Below the pieces are notes generated by a model. The model did no database searches. It had not been told where the DNA came from and saw nothing but the letters and a program-made list of their open reading frames with translations. Shown here one piece after another: positions 26,633 to 36,421 of a stretch of 64,000 bases of DNA. A program made the translations under genes and the position numbers. Numbering within the stretch: position 1 is the stretch's first letter; each line of letters begins with the position of its first letter. Source of the stretch: Actinotalea endophytica (GTDB lineage Bacteria; Actinomycetota; Actinomycetes; Actinomycetales; Cellulomonadaceae); assembly GCF_025717005.1 (NCBI RefSeq), contig NZ_JAOVZU010000003.1, positions 174,348-238,347 of the forward strand. The letters are read 5' to 3'.

Positions 26633-27374
26633 GGACCAGCTCACGGAGCCCGGACAGCAGCGACGGGCCGATGCCACTGACCTCGGCGAGCTCGTCGACG
26701 GTGCTGAACCTGCCGTGCTCGTCACGCCAGGCGACGATCCGCGCCGCGAGGACCGGGCCGATCCCAGGCAGCGCGTCGAGCTCCTCGGCGGTCGCCGAGT
26801 TGAGGTCGAGTGTCGACGGCCCGACGTCGTCGGCGGTCTGCGGCCCCGGCACGACGATCTGCTCACCGTCGCTCAGCACGCGGGCGAGGTTCACCGCGGC
26901 GAGGTCGGCCTCCTCGGTCGGGCCCCCGGCGGCATCGATCGCGTCCGTGACCCGCGCACCCGTCGCCAGCCGGACGACTCCGGGCTCGCGCACCTCGCCC
27001 ACCACGTGCACCACGAGCTCGCTGCCGGCGTCAGCAGCGGGATCTGCCGGGCCGCCGCCCGCCGCGGCCGACGAGCTCGACGAGGCGAGTGACACGACGA
27101 CGGGTTGCCCGGCCGGGCGGAGCTGCCACCACAGGACCAACGCGGCGACCGCGAGCAGCGCGGCGGCCGCGCCGGCGGCCCTCGGACGCACGGACCACCG
27201 CAGCGAGCGACGACGCCTGGCGGCGGGCACCGAGGACCGCCGTGCCGCCGCCGCCAGCGCCTCCTGGGTGCGCAGCCGTGCGCCGGTCAGGAGCTCCGGC
27301 TCGCCCACGGGGTCCGCCCCGGTACCGTCGCGCACCGCGAGGGACGCGAGCCGGTCCGTCGCCTCGGGTGTCAC
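26625..27374 (-). CDS. comEA: ComEA-type DNA-binding competence protein
   Basis: A 249-residue protein with a cytoplasmic N-terminus (1-68), one membrane anchor (about 68-87), an SLBB domain (VVHVVGEVREPGVVRL, about 120-175) and a C-terminal helix-hairpin-helix pair (LDLNSATAEELDALPGIGPVLAARIVAWR and ELAEVSGIGPSLL) that binds duplex DNA outside the cell. It works with ComEC in DNA uptake. The GTG start has TAGCGT six bases before it and no ribosome site. Confidence 0.92.
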   Translation of the reverse strand: MTPEATDRLASLAVRDGTGADPVGEPELLTGARLRTQEALAAAARRSSVPAARRRRSLRWSVRPRAAGAAAALLAVAALVLWWQLRPAGQPVVVSLASSSSSAAAGGGPADPAADAGSELVVHVVGEVREPGVVRLATGARVTDAIDAAGGPTEEADLAAVNLARVLSDGEQIVVPGPQTADDVGPSTLDLNSATAEELDALPGIGPVLAARIVAWRDEHGRFSTVDELAEVSGIGPSLLSGLRELVRV

Positions 27375-27380
27375 GCCGCG

Positions 27381-27386
27381 ACGCTA
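27381..27386 (-). promoter_or_regulatory. -10 element TAGCGT, leaderless comEA promoter
   Basis: TAGCGT on the minus strand, six bases before the comEA GTG, in the 107-base gap after leuS; nothing else was recognised in that gap. Confidence 0.5.
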
Positions 27387-27481
27387 GGCGCGCGGGCACC
27401 GAGCGACCCGTCCGCCCGCACCCGCTGTGCACGGTTCCGCGGGTGGCGGCCTTGTGGACGTCCCGTACGCCGCGGGAGCGC

Positions 27482-30403
27482 TCAGACGACGATGTTCACC
27501 AGACCGGGCGGCCGGGCGATCACCCGCCGGGCCGGCTTGCCGTCCATCGCGCGCTGGGCACCGGCGCTGGCCAGCGCGAGGGCCACCAGCTCGTCCTCGG
27601 CGATCCCCGGCGCCACCTCGATCCGGTCGCGGACCTTGCCCTGCACCTGCACGACGCAGGTCACGGTCTCCTCGACCAGGTACGCGGGGTCGGCCACCGG
27701 GTACGACTCGTACGCGAGGCTCTGCTCGTGCCCCAGGCGCGACCACAGCTCCTCGGCGATGTGCGGCGCGAACGGTGCCGCGAGCAGCACCGCGGTCGCC
27801 GCGACCGACCGCGGGACCTCGGCGAGCCCGGTCAGGTGGTTGTTGAGCACGATGAGGCGCGCGATCGCGGTGTTGAACCGCATGCCGTCCATCTCGGTGC
27901 GCACCTCGTCGATCGCGCGGTGCAGCGCCCGGAGCGTCTCCTGGTCCGGCTCGACGTCGACGACGGTCACCTCGCCGGTCGTCTCGTCCACGACGTTGCG
28001 CCACAGCCGCTGCAGGAACCGCTGCGACCCGACCACGGCACGCGTGTCCCACGGCCGTGACAGGTCCAGCGGGCCCATCGACATCTCGTAGAGCCGGAAG
28101 GTGTCCGCGCCGTAGGCGGCGTACATCTCGTCCGGGGTCACCATGTTCTTCAGCGACTTGCCGATCTTGCCGTACTCCTGCGTGACCGGTTGCCCCTGCC
28201 AGGTGAAGCCGGTCGACGCCTCGGCGTCCTCGACCACCTCGGCGGCCGGGACCGGCTGCCCGCGGTCGTCGCGGTACGCGAACGCCTGGATGTAGCCCTG
28301 GTTGAACAACGTGCGGAACGGCTCCACGGCGGAGACGCGTCCCAGGTCGTAGAGCACCTTGTGCCAGAACCTCGAGTACAGCAGGTGGAGCACCGCGTGC
28401 TCGACACCGCCGACGTACAGGTCCACGCCGCCCGAGACGCCCGCGAGGTCGTCGTGGCCGGCGCCCATCCAGTACCGCTCCAGCTCCGGGTCGACGACCA
28501 CGTCGCGCCGGCCCGGGTCCAGGTAGTTCAGGTAGTACCAGCACGAGCCGGCCCAGTTGGGCATCGTGTTCGTGTCGCGCCGGTAGGTCTTCGGGCCGTC
28601 GCCCAGGTCCAGCGTGACGTTGACCCACTCCTCGTTGCGCCCGAGCGGCGGCTCCGGCTCGGAGTGCACGTCGTCCGCCTCATAGGTGCGCGGCGAGTAG
28701 TCCGGGACCTCCGGCAGCTCGACCGGGAGCAGCTCGTCCGGCAGCGCGATCGGCAGGTCGTGCTCGTCGTACACCACCGGGAACGGCTCGCCCCAGTAGC
28801 GCTGCCGGCTGAACAGCCAGTCCCGCAGCCGGTAGGTGACGGTCCCCCGGCCGATGCCGTGCTCCTCGAGCCACGCGATGATCGTCCGCTTCGCCTCGGT
28901 CACCGCCAGGCCGTCCAGCGACAGGTCGTCGTGCGACGAGCTCATCGCGACTCCGTCGCCGGTGTACGCCTCGACCTCGATGTCGCCGGGTCCGTCGATC
29001 ACCCGGACGACGGGGAGCTCGAAGTCCCGCGCGAAGTCCCAGTCGCGCTGGTCGTGGGCCGGGACCGCCATGATCGCGCCGGTCCCGTAGCCCATCAGCA
29101 CGTAGTCCGCGGTGAACACCGGGATCAGCTCGTGGTTCGTCGGGTTGATCGCCACGTGCCCGGTGAAGACACCGGTCTTGCGACCGGCGTCGGCCTGGCG
29201 CTCGACGGCGGACTTCGCGGCGGTCTGGGCGCGGTACGCGGCGACGGCCGCCAGCGGCGAGTCGTGTCCGCCGGTCCATGCCCCGTGCGTCCCGTCCGGC
29301 CACTGCGCGGGCACCTCGTCGAGCAGCGGGTGCTCGGGCGCGACGACCATGAACGTGGCGCCGAACAGCGTGTCGGGCCGGGTCGTGAAGACCGTGACCT
29401 CGTCACCGCCGATGATCTCGAAGCGCACCTCGGCGCCCTCGGACCGGCCGATCCAGTTGCGCTGCATCAGGCGCACCTTCTCGGGCCAGTCGATCAGGTC
29501 CAGGTCGTCCGCGAGCCGGTCGGCGTACGCCGTGATCCGCATCTGCCACTGCCGCAGGTTCCGCTTGAACACCGGGAAGTTCCCGCGCTCGGAGCGGCCG
29601 TCGACGGTGACCTCCTCGTTGGCCAGCACCGTGCCCAGGCCGGGGCACCAGTTGACCGGGGTCTCCGACACGTAGGCCAGGCGGTGGGCGTCCAGCACCC
29701 GACGACGCCCGACCGAGTCCAGCTCGGCCCAGGAGGTCGCCGGCGCATCCGCCGGCAGCGACCGGGTGCCCGCCTCGTACTGCTCGACCAGCTCACCGAT
29801 CCGGCGGGCCCGGCCGCGACCGCCGTCCGGCCGCACCGCGTCCTCGTCGTACCAGGAGTCGAAGATCTGCAGGAAGATCCACTGGGTCCAGCGGACGTAG
29901 TCCGCGTCGATCGTCGCGAACGAGCGCCGCGGGTCGTGCGCCAGGCCGAGCCGACGAAGCTGGCGGCGCATGATCTCGATGTTCGCCTCGGTCGTCACCC
30001 GCGGGTGCTGACCGGTCTGCACCGCGTACTGCTCGGCCGGCAGGCCGAAGGCGTCGTAGCCCAGCGCGTGCAGCACGTTGTCGCCGCACATCCGGCGGTA
30101 CCGACCCACGACGTCGGTGCCGATGTAGCCCAGCGGGTGACCGACGTGCAGGCCCGCGCCCGAGGGGTACGGGAACATGTCCATGAGGAAGAAGGAACGC
30201 TTCGCCGGGTCGGCGTTCGCGCCGTTCCCATCGGTCAGCGGGCCGCTCGGGTTCGGCGTGTGGAACGTCCCGAGCTCGTCCCACCGGTCCTGCCAGCGCA
30301 GCTCGATCTGCTCGGCCAGGGCTGCGGTGTAGCGGAACGGAACCTCGTTGCCGCCCTCGGCGGCGGCGTCGGAGGCTGGCTCGGGAGACGTCGGCGTAGG
30401 CAC
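27482..30403 (-). CDS. leuS: leucine--tRNA ligase
   Basis: A 973-residue class I aminoacyl-tRNA synthetase that charges tRNA-Leu. The HIGH motif is HVGH within [17 protein letters not shown] near the N-terminus, the editing (CP1) domain follows, and the KMSKS-type loop reads KIGKS near residue 746; the anticodon-binding domain is C-terminal. Length is normal for actinobacterial LeuRS. The GTG at 30403 is preferred to GTG at 30409 because TAGCCT stands exactly six bases upstream, implying a leaderless message. Confidence 0.97.
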   Translation of the reverse strand: MPTPTSPEPASDAAAEGGNEVPFRYTAALAEQIELRWQDRWDELGTFHTPNPSGPLTDGNGANADPAKRSFFLMDMFPYPSGAGLHVGHPLGYIGTDVVGRYRRMCGDNVLHALGYDAFGLPAEQYAVQTGQHPRVTTEANIEIMRRQLRRLGLAHDPRRSFATIDADYVRWTQWIFLQIFDSWYDEDAVRPDGGRGRARRIGELVEQYEAGTRSLPADAPATSWAELDSVGRRRVLDAHRLAYVSETPVNWCPGLGTVLANEEVTVDGRSERGNFPVFKRNLRQWQMRITAYADRLADDLDLIDWPEKVRLMQRNWIGRSEGAEVRFEIIGGDEVTVFTTRPDTLFGATFMVVAPEHPLLDEVPAQWPDGTHGAWTGGHDSPLAAVAAYRAQTAAKSAVERQADAGRKTGVFTGHVAINPTNHELIPVFTADYVLMGYGTGAIMAVPAHDQRDWDFARDFELPVVRVIDGPGDIEVEAYTGDGVAMSSSHDDLSLDGLAVTEAKRTIIAWLEEHGIGRGTVTYRLRDWLFSRQRYWGEPFPVVYDEHDLPIALPDELLPVELPEVPDYSPRTYEADDVHSEPEPPLGRNEEWVNVTLDLGDGPKTYRRDTNTMPNWAGSCWYYLNYLDPGRRDVVVDPELERYWMGAGHDDLAGVSGGVDLYVGGVEHAVLHLLYSRFWHKVLYDLGRVSAVEPFRTLFNQGYIQAFAYRDDRGQPVPAAEVVEDAEASTGFTWQGQPVTQEYGKIGKSLKNMVTPDEMYAAYGADTFRLYEMSMGPLDLSRPWDTRAVVGSQRFLQRLWRNVVDETTGEVTVVDVEPDQETLRALHRAIDEVRTEMDGMRFNTAIARLIVLNNHLTGLAEVPRSVAATAVLLAAPFAPHIAEELWSRLGHEQSLAYESYPVADPAYLVEETVTCVVQVQGKVRDRIEVAPGIAEDELVALALASAGAQRAMDGKPARRVIARPPGLVNIVV

Positions 30404-30409
30404 CCGCAC

Positions 30410-30415
30410 AGGCTA
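30410..30415 (-). promoter_or_regulatory. -10 element TAGCCT, leaderless leuS promoter
   Basis: TAGCCT on the minus strand, six bases before the GTG at 30403. Confidence 0.5.
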
Positions 30416-30511
30416 CCCGCGCACGCCGGGCACCCGCGCCGACCCTCCCTCGCGCGGACGCCCGGCCGTTCCGGCCGGCCCGACTCCATGATCGGTCCGC
30501 GGGCGCCGCAC

Positions 30512-30517
30512 TACTCT
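30512..30517 (+). promoter_or_regulatory. -10 element TACTCT, leaderless DUF853 gene promoter
   Basis: TACTCT with six bases to the ATG at 30524; it is divergent from the leuS promoter about 97 bases away. Confidence 0.5.
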
Positions 30518-30523
30518 CGGCGC

Positions 30524-32377
30524 ATGAGCCCCGAGGACCCCGCCGTCGCACTCGCCCAGGCCGAGGCCGAGGCCGCAGCCGCGCGCGCCGCAGCCGCCCA
30601 GGCAGCGGCCGAGGCCGCGGAGGCGAAGCTCAACGCCCTTCGGGTCGCCGCCGCGGCCGGCGCGGCCACCGACGGGTCCGGCGACGTCGCCGATGCCCCG
30701 GCCGCACCCCCCACGCCCGCGGACGCCGCCGCCCCCGACCCCGTGAGCGACGCGCCGGCCGCACCCGCCACGGAGGTCTCCGGGTGGGCCCGCGAGGTGG
30801 CCGAGGCCTACACCTTCGACCACACGCTCCCGCTCGGCGCACTGGTCGAGGACGGCACTGCGTCCCCCACGGCCCAGGTCGGCCTCCCGCTGGGCATGAT
30901 GAACCGGCACGGACTCATCGCAGGCGCCACCGGAACCGGCAAGACCAAGACCCTCCAGGGCATGGCCGAAGGCCTGTCCGCCACCGGTGTGCCGGTGTTC
31001 GTCGCGGACGTCAAGGGCGACCTCTCCGGCCTGGCCGTGCCCGGCACCGACTCCCCCAAGCTCGCGGCGCGCTGCACGAGCATCGGGCAGTCGTGGCGTG
31101 CCACCGCGTTCCCGGTGGAGTTCTACACGCTCGGCGGCCTGGGCACCGGCACCCCGATCCGGACCACCGTGACCGACTTCGGCCCGCTGCTGCTGTCGAA
31201 GGTGCTCGGCCTGAACGACACCCAGGAGTCCAGCCTCGGACTGATCTTCCACTGGGCGGACCAGCAGGGGCTCGCGCTGCTCGACCTCAAGGACCTCCAG
31301 GCGGTGATCGCCTACCTCGTGTCCGACGACGGCAAGGCGGAGCTCAAGGGCATCGGCGGCCTGTCGGCGGCGACCGCCGGGGTGATCCTGCGCGAGATCG
31401 TCGGGCTCCAGGCCCAGGGCGCGGACGTGTTCTTCGGCGAACCTGCCTTCGAGACCGCCGACCTGCTGCGCACCGCGGCCGACGGCCGAGGTGTCATCTC
31501 CGCGCTGGAGCTGCCGAGCGTGCAGGACCGCCCGGCGCTCTTCTCGACGTTCCTCATGTGGCTGCTCGCCGACCTCTTCTCCGAGCTTCCGGAGGTCGGT
31601 GACGTCGACAAGCCCCGGCTGGTGTTCTTCTTCGACGAGGCGCACCTGCTGTTCACCGACGCGAGCAAGGACTTCCTGACCCAGGTCACCCAGACCGTGC
31701 GGCTCATCCGGTCCAAGGGCGTCGGCGTCTTCTTCGTCACCCAGACCCCGAAGGACGTCCCCGAGGACGTGCTCGCCCAGCTCGGCAACCGCGTCCAGCA
31801 CGCCCTGCGCGCCTACACCCCGGACGACGCCAAGGCCCTGCGTGCCACCGCCCGGACGTTCCCGAACACCGACTACGACCTCGAGGAGCTCCTGACCACC
31901 CTCGGCACCGGCGAGGCGGTCGTGACCGTCCTGTCCGAGAAGGGTGCGCCGACGCCGGTCGCCTGGACCCGGCTGCGGGCGCCGCAGTCCTCGATGGACC
32001 CGATGGACCATGCCGCGATGAACGCCCAGGTCGCCGCGTCACCGTTGCGGCCGCGGTACGCGACCGCCGTGGACCGGGAGTCCGCGTACGAGCTGCTCAC
32101 GGCGCGCGCCGCGCGGGTCGAGGCCGACGCGAAGGCCGCGGCCGCCGCCGAGCAGGCCCGCAAGGAGGCCGAAGCCGCCGCCAAGGCCGCCGAGAAGGAG
32201 GCGGCCGCCCGGGCCAAGGAGCTCGAACGGATCGAGCGCGAGATGCGCAAGGGCTCGACGACGCGCACGACGCGGTCCTCACGCACGTCGGACCCGCTGG
32301 ACTCGTTCCTGCGCTCCGCGGGCACGCAGCTCGGCCGCGAGATCACGCGGACGATCTTCGGGACCCGTCGGCGCTGA
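30524..32377 (+). CDS. DUF853 family HerA-like ATPase
   Basis: A 617-residue protein. Residues 5-45 form an Ala-rich coiled coil; a Pro/Ala linker follows; the DUF853 (HerA/VirD4-like helicase C-terminal) ATPase has Walker A GATGTGKT (134-141) and Walker B RLVFFFDEAHLLF (about 365). The FVTQTPKDVPEDVLAQLGNRVQHALRAYTPDD segment is the sensor/arginine-finger region. Residues about 530-580 are a charged coiled coil and the C-terminus is basic. These proteins are expected to move DNA or DNA-bound proteins as hexamers; the partner nuclease or process is unknown. Confidence 0.9.
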   Translation: MSPEDPAVALAQAEAEAAAARAAAAQAAAEAAEAKLNALRVAAAAGAATDGSGDVADAPAAPPTPADAAAPDPVSDAPAAPATEVSGWAREVAEAYTFDHTLPLGALVEDGTASPTAQVGLPLGMMNRHGLIAGATGTGKTKTLQGMAEGLSATGVPVFVADVKGDLSGLAVPGTDSPKLAARCTSIGQSWRATAFPVEFYTLGGLGTGTPIRTTVTDFGPLLLSKVLGLNDTQESSLGLIFHWADQQGLALLDLKDLQAVIAYLVSDDGKAELKGIGGLSAATAGVILREIVGLQAQGADVFFGEPAFETADLLRTAADGRGVISALELPSVQDRPALFSTFLMWLLADLFSELPEVGDVDKPRLVFFFDEAHLLFTDASKDFLTQVTQTVRLIRSKGVGVFFVTQTPKDVPEDVLAQLGNRVQHALRAYTPDDAKALRATARTFPNTDYDLEELLTTLGTGEAVVTVLSEKGAPTPVAWTRLRAPQSSMDPMDHAAMNAQVAASPLRPRYATAVDRESAYELLTARAARVEADAKAAAAAEQARKEAEAAAKAAEKEAAARAKELERIEREMRKGSTTRTTRSSRTSDPLDSFLRSAGTQLGREITRTIFGTRRR

Positions 32378-32420
32378 CGGGACTTCGGCGCGCGGTCCTC
32401 TTGTCTGCGCTGCGTCGGCG

Positions 32421-32505
32421 GAGGTGCCTTGCGTACGCGGTGCGTTGCGTCAGCGGTGCGTTGCGTCAGCAGTGCGTTGCGTCGGCGGAGGTGCGTTGCG
32501 TCAGC
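32421..32505. repeat. 16-base tandem repeats (GTGCGTTGCGTCAGCG type)
   Basis: Five units: two identical GGTGCGTTGCGTCAGC copies (32439-32454, 32455-32470), a variant (32471-32486), and flanking variants with an extra GAG. They fill the gap between the convergent DUF853 and YceI genes, and the last unit contains the YceI stop codon. Confidence 0.85.
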
Positions 32506-33247
32506 GCGACAGCAGCAGGAGCGTCTCGACCGAGCCTTCCGGGTCGACCGTCACGAAGCCGAGCGACGGCGCGGGCAGGCCGAGGTCGGACAGCGCGACC
32601 GGGATGGTGCCCGCGACCTCCAGACCGTCGGCCGTGCGCTGCACGCTCAGCGCAGCCGTGACGTCCACGGTCGACTCGCCGATCGTCAGGCGCCCCGGCA
32701 CGGACAGCTCGACCGGGCCCGGCTCGGTGCCGACGGCCGACACGTCGACCGGTGCCCCGAGCTCGAAGTACGCGTCGGGGTGCTCCGACGTGTTGATCGC
32801 CCGCCGGAAGTACAGGTCCCGCGCGGACTGGTCGGTGGCGATCGACGCGGTGTCCACCGTGATGTCCGCCGCCGAGAGCATCCCGTCGGCGATGGTCACC
32901 GTGCCGGTCACCTGGTCGGTGCGGCCGACGACCTCGACCTCCGCACCGTTGAGCACCTCACCGATCCGGTACCCCGCCTGCGACCCCTCGGCGACCTGCC
33001 AGGTCCCGTTCGGGTCGATCGGGGCGTCCGGGTCGAACGTCTGCTCCGGGGTGGGCGTGGACAGCTCGAGCGGCTCGGCAGGTTCACCGGTGGTCATCCG
33101 CGCGTACAGCCAGGGCCCACCGGTGACCGCCAGGACGGCGAGCAGGAGCCCGACGATCGTGGTGATCAGCCAGCGCCGCCGGTGCTCGGGTGGGATCTGG
33201 TAGTGGTGCGGGTGACGCTGCTCGCGTCCGTGCCGCATCCCTTCCAC
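32501..33247 (-). CDS. YceI family protein, membrane-anchored
   Basis: A 248-residue protein with a His/Arg-rich cytoplasmic start, one membrane segment (about 25-46) and an external YceI lipocalin-like domain (about 80-248), with GTWQVAEGSQAGYRIGEVL near its start and ADITVDTASIATDQSARDLYFR typical of YceI. The family binds isoprenoid lipids in a beta barrel. GTG at 33247 is chosen because GGAGGTGAGG is correctly spaced; ATG at 33238 is crowded by purines. A TACCCT hexamer at 33280-33285 gives a leader of about 26 bases. Confidence 0.86.
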   Translation of the reverse strand: MEGMRHGREQRHPHHYQIPPEHRRRWLITTIVGLLLAVLAVTGGPWLYARMTTGEPAEPLELSTPTPEQTFDPDAPIDPNGTWQVAEGSQAGYRIGEVLNGAEVEVVGRTDQVTGTVTIADGMLSAADITVDTASIATDQSARDLYFRRAINTSEHPDAYFELGAPVDVSAVGTEPGPVELSVPGRLTIGESTVDVTAALSVQRTADGLEVAGTIPVALSDLGLPAPSLGFVTVDPEGSVETLLLLSR

Positions 33248-33279
33248 GACCTCACCTCCTCGTCCTCGGCGCCGGAGAA

Positions 33280-33285
33280 AGGGTA
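33280..33285 (-). promoter_or_regulatory. -10 element TACCCT for the YceI gene
   Basis: TACCCT on the minus strand places transcription start near 33273, just before the ribosome site that supports the GTG start. Confidence 0.45.
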
Positions 33286-33347
33286 GCCCGCACTCCGTGG
33301 TGCCCCGGCCCTCGACCGGGCTCCCGAACCCCGGTGGCGCGCGTCGC

Positions 33348-33361
33348 GTGACGAACGTCAC
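33348..33361 (-). terminator. small hairpin after the metallophosphoesterase gene
   Basis: GTGACG-AA-CGTCAC, ten bases downstream of the stop at 33372; a weak terminator or an operator. Confidence 0.35.
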
Positions 33362-33371
33362 CGCGGCCGGA

Positions 33372-34991
33372 TCAGACCGGCGCGTCCAGCGGCGGCATGA
33401 CCACGGGCGAGGACGGCCAGCGCAGGGCAGGGCCGACGACCGCCTCGCCCGACGGGAACACCTGGATCAGCCGGTAGTCCCGGATCCGGTGCGTCTCGGC
33501 GTCGAACCTGAGGATCGTCATCTCGGCGGTGCCGACCAACGGACCGACGGTCGGCTCGTACAGCCGCGCTCCGGCGGTCGACGAGGAGATGTAGCGCACC
33601 CCCTCACCGAACGGGAACGGCCCCTGCCGGCTGTGCAGGTGACCGGAGACCTGCGCGGGCACGCAGCCGCGTTCGAGCGCGTCGGTCCCGACCACCGGCG
33701 TGTGGATCAGCAGCAGGTCCACGTCGCCGTCCTCGCACGCCACGTCCGCGAGCCGGGCGCTCTCGTCCGCGGCACTCTCCTCACCGACGGGGTGCGTTCC
33801 CTCGCCGATCCGCGTCTCGTTCGGGTCGCTGTCCCCCAGGATCCGTAGCCCCTCGACCTCGACGACCTGACCGGACAGCACCACGGCGCCGGCGGCGGCC
33901 TCCTGCTGCGAGGTCAGCGCGCTGTCGTGGTTGCCGTCGGCGACGACGTACCCGACGCCGTCGGGCACGGCCTGGGCGAAGCTCTGCACGCAGTACGACT
34001 CGACGGCGGTGCCGTCGATCGTGGAGTCACCCGCGTTCAGCACGAGGTCCAGCTCGGCGAGCTCCGCCACCCGGGTGATCACTCGCGCCATGCCGACGTT
34101 GCAGTGCAGGTCGCTGATCACGAGCGCGTCGATCGTGTCCGCGGTCGGCGCGTGCGGCCCGTTCAGCAGGACGTCGGCCTCGTCCCGCAGGCTCTGGTCG
34201 GCCCACGCAAGGCTCACCGCGTCGGCCGCGTTGGTGTAGAACTGCTCGTTCTCGCGATATAGGTCCAGCGCGTACCCGCCGTAGGTGTCGATCAGGCCGG
34301 CCAGCCGGCCCGTGATCCGGGCACCTTCGAGCGGTGTGCCGTCGAAGACCGCCGAGGCGTGCCGTTCACCGACGGCGACGCTCGCTCGTCGCTCGCTCGC
34401 AGACACGGTGCCCACCACCAGGAGCGCGGCGGCGGTCCCGGCCGCGATCACCCCCTGGTGTGCCCGGGCCGACCCGGCCAGCTCGTGGCGCCGTACCGGG
34501 CCGAGCAGGCGGCGCAGGAGGTACCACGCGCCCACCAGCACGACCATGGCGGTGAGCGTGCGCCGCAGCGCGTCGAGCAGCAGCGCGCGGGCCGCCGCCT
34601 CGAGCGTCACCTGCGGCGAGCCGAAGAACTGCAGGTACTTCTGCAGGTCGCCCGAGATCGCTGCGATCGTCGCGGACTGGTCGAGGGCACTCAGCTCGGC
34701 GGGGATCTCCTCGACGGTCACCCGCGCGCCCAGCACGAACGGCAACGGCGAGTCGATCACGAGCGTGCCGAGCGGTCCCAGGTCGATCGTGACCTCGTGG
34801 TCGACCGTCATCTGGTAGCGAGCGAGGTGCGGACCGAGCGTCCCGGGCGCCTCGGCGGTGGTCACGCCGAAGGTCACCGACGCGACCACCAGGAGCACGA
34901 CGGCGAGAAGGCGGACGACGACGCGGCGCGGCCTGGCCTGCCGCACCTCGGGAACCGGCGCCGAGGGCGCGCCGTCGTGGTCGTCGTGCAT
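33372..34991 (-). CDS. membrane-associated metallophosphoesterase
   Basis: A 539-residue protein. Hydrophobic segments near 23-43, 160-180 and 193-213 anchor it; the C-terminal half is a calcineurin-like phosphoesterase with the metal motifs ISDLHC (near 290), NAGDS (GD, near 318), GNHD (near 350), IHTP and GHLHS (near 450). The catalytic domain is probably external, followed by a beta-rich tail. Relatives are annotated only as metallophosphoesterases. The ATG at 34991 with GGAGG four bases away is chosen over in-frame starts at 35012 and 35030. Confidence 0.88.
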   Translation of the reverse strand: MHDDHDGAPSAPVPEVRQARPRRVVVRLLAVVLLVVASVTFGVTTAEAPGTLGPHLARYQMTVDHEVTIDLGPLGTLVIDSPLPFVLGARVTVEEIPAELSALDQSATIAAISGDLQKYLQFFGSPQVTLEAAARALLLDALRRTLTAMVVLVGAWYLLRRLLGPVRRHELAGSARAHQGVIAAGTAAALLVVGTVSASERRASVAVGERHASAVFDGTPLEGARITGRLAGLIDTYGGYALDLYRENEQFYTNAADAVSLAWADQSLRDEADVLLNGPHAPTADTIDALVISDLHCNVGMARVITRVAELAELDLVLNAGDSTIDGTAVESYCVQSFAQAVPDGVGYVVADGNHDSALTSQQEAAAGAVVLSGQVVEVEGLRILGDSDPNETRIGEGTHPVGEESAADESARLADVACEDGDVDLLLIHTPVVGTDALERGCVPAQVSGHLHSRQGPFPFGEGVRYISSSTAGARLYEPTVGPLVGTAEMTILRFDAETHRIRDYRLIQVFPSGEAVVGPALRWPSSPVVMPPLDAPV

Positions 34992-35098
34992 CGCCCCTCC
35001 AGCCTCATGCATCGGGACGCCGACGGCCACACACGAGGGACAGGAGTTACGCCGTCAGTGAAGCCGGGCCGCCCCGGCCGGGTCGCGGACCGGACGGG

Positions 35099-35335
35099 TC
35101 ACGCGCTTCGGCGCCCGGCCGCGCTCTCCTCGATCGCCTCCAGCCCTTCGAGCGCCCGGGCGAGCAGCACGTCGTCCGCGTCGCTCAGCGGGTCGGCGAA
35201 GGCGGGAGCGCCGATCACCACGAACTGGCCGTCGGCCTCGCCGTCCTGTCGCACGGCGACCAACCCGCACGCACAGCTCCACTCGTCCCCGTCGGCGTCG
35301 TCGGCGAAGAACACGTGGCGGTGCGGCAAGCTCAT
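35099..35335 (-). CDS. small acidic protein with a CxC motif
   Basis: A 78-residue protein: SLPHRHVFFADDADGDEWSC, then ACGLVAVRQDG, followed by an acidic helix (DPLSDADDVLLARALEGLEAIEE). The CxCG pair with nearby histidines (6 and 8) could be half of a zinc site. I do not recognise a named family. The ATG at 35335 is supported by TACCGT exactly six bases upstream and by codon usage like its neighbours. It is 107 bases upstream of the phosphoesterase on the same strand. Confidence 0.7.
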   Translation of the reverse strand: MSLPHRHVFFADDADGDEWSCACGLVAVRQDGEADGQFVVIGAPAFADPLSDADDVLLARALEGLEAIEESAAGRRSA

Positions 35336-35341
35336 GCCCCG

Positions 35342-35347
35342 ACGGTA
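35342..35347 (-). promoter_or_regulatory. -10 element TACCGT, leaderless
   Basis: TACCGT on the minus strand, six bases before the ATG at 35335. Confidence 0.5.
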
Positions 35348-35354
35348 GGCGTGC

Positions 35355-35403
35355 GTCCGGACCGGACACACCAGGACACGCCGGGCGGCCGTGAGGACCT
35401 CAC
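35355..35403. promoter_or_regulatory. pair of 13-base palindromes centred on GGACC
   Basis: GTCCGGACCGGAC (35355-35367) and GTGAGGACCTCAC (35391-35403) are each perfect odd-centred dyads, with centres 36 bases apart, between two divergent genes. They could be operators for either gene. Confidence 0.5.
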
Positions 35404-35535
35404 GAGGCCCAACGACCCTGGCGTCCCCGGACCTCCAGGCGTAGGCCTGAAGGTGCACCACAAAGAGGAGCCGTGGGATCCCCGCGGACCTTCCCGGGGG
35501 CGGATCGGCTCCGATCGTGTCCTGGGGAGGACGGC

Positions 35536-36411
35536 ATGAGGACGTCACTGTGGCGAGGGGTGGGGGTGCTCGCGGGCGCAACGCTGGTGCTCGCGGCAAC
35601 CATGACGGGCGCAGGTGCGGCCCAAGGAGACAACGGCCCGCCGTCGGGGTCGGGCCGCGGTGGCGATGATGCCTCCGCGGCCAACAGCCTCTCGGTCCCG
35701 ACGGTCATGGTCGACGGCGGGTTCGCCGACGTGAGCTGCCCGGACGCAGCACCCGGTGCCCTGGAGACACCGACCGGCGAGCCGTCCACCGGCTACCTCA
35801 TCGACCCCACCGCGTACTTCTACGTGCAGGGGCTCAACCGCTGGCAGGCGCAGTGCTACACGGCGCCGACCGCGACGGCGGACGCAGCCTGGGGCGACAA
35901 CCTCACGGGCGCCGCAGCGCTGACGGTCAACAGCCCGATCCGCGTCGAGCTGGGCCTACTCAACTCCGACGGTGAGGCACCGTCGATGACCGGCTACACG
36001 GTGGACAAGCTGAGCCCCAGCGCACTCGACCGCGAGTCGGACTACGGGACCCTTGCGACGGGATCCGTCGAGGACGGGTTCTCGGCGACGCCGACCACGT
36101 TCGCGGCCACCGAGCAGCGGGTCTACGACGGCGGCGTGACGTTCAGTGTCCGGAACGACACGACCGGTGCCTTCGTGGTGCACGAAGGCACCGCGGCGAC
36201 CGCCGAGATCAACGCCACCGGCAAGGTCGTGTACGGCTACAACCTGCGGGTCACGAGCGCCGGCTCGTACACGATCACGTTCGTGATCCCCACGGTGACC
36301 GTCACGGGGACCGACGCGGGGACCTTCCTCGCGCACTCGGTCGCCCTGCAGATCACCGTCACCGGCGGACATGGCGGCGGCGGTGGCGGCGGCCACGGGC
36401 CGGTGCGCTGA
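35536..36411 (+). CDS. secreted protein of unknown function
   Basis: A 291-residue exported protein with a signal peptide (1-28, positive start, hydrophobic core, cleavage probably after AGA before AQ). The mature part begins with a Ser/Gly-rich stretch, contains two cysteines that could pair (SCPDA and AQCYTA), and ends with beta-strand-rich sequence (SAGSYTITFVIPTVTVTGT, HSVALQITVTGG) and a Gly/His tail GGHGGGGGGGHGPVR. No family was recognised; it may be a cell-surface or adhesive protein. The ATG at 35536 has GGAGG five bases upstream. An in-frame GTG at 35473 also has a purine tract but would spoil the signal peptide. Confidence 0.8.
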   Translation: MRTSLWRGVGVLAGATLVLAATMTGAGAAQGDNGPPSGSGRGGDDASAANSLSVPTVMVDGGFADVSCPDAAPGALETPTGEPSTGYLIDPTAYFYVQGLNRWQAQCYTAPTATADAAWGDNLTGAAALTVNSPIRVELGLLNSDGEAPSMTGYTVDKLSPSALDRESDYGTLATGSVEDGFSATPTTFAATEQRVYDGGVTFSVRNDTTGAFVVHEGTAATAEINATGKVVYGYNLRVTSAGSYTITFVIPTVTVTGTDAGTFLAHSVALQITVTGGHGGGGGGGHGPVR

Positions 36412-36421
36412 CCCACCTCCA

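Noticed and set aside
28190-30523. Long plus-strand extension in front of the DUF853 ATPase
   Set aside because: It is antisense to leuS and compositionally a shadow; the true start at 30524 has a leaderless promoter and begins the coiled coil.
32421-32505. CRISPR array
   Set aside because: The 16-base units are directly adjacent with no spacers and no cas genes are nearby.
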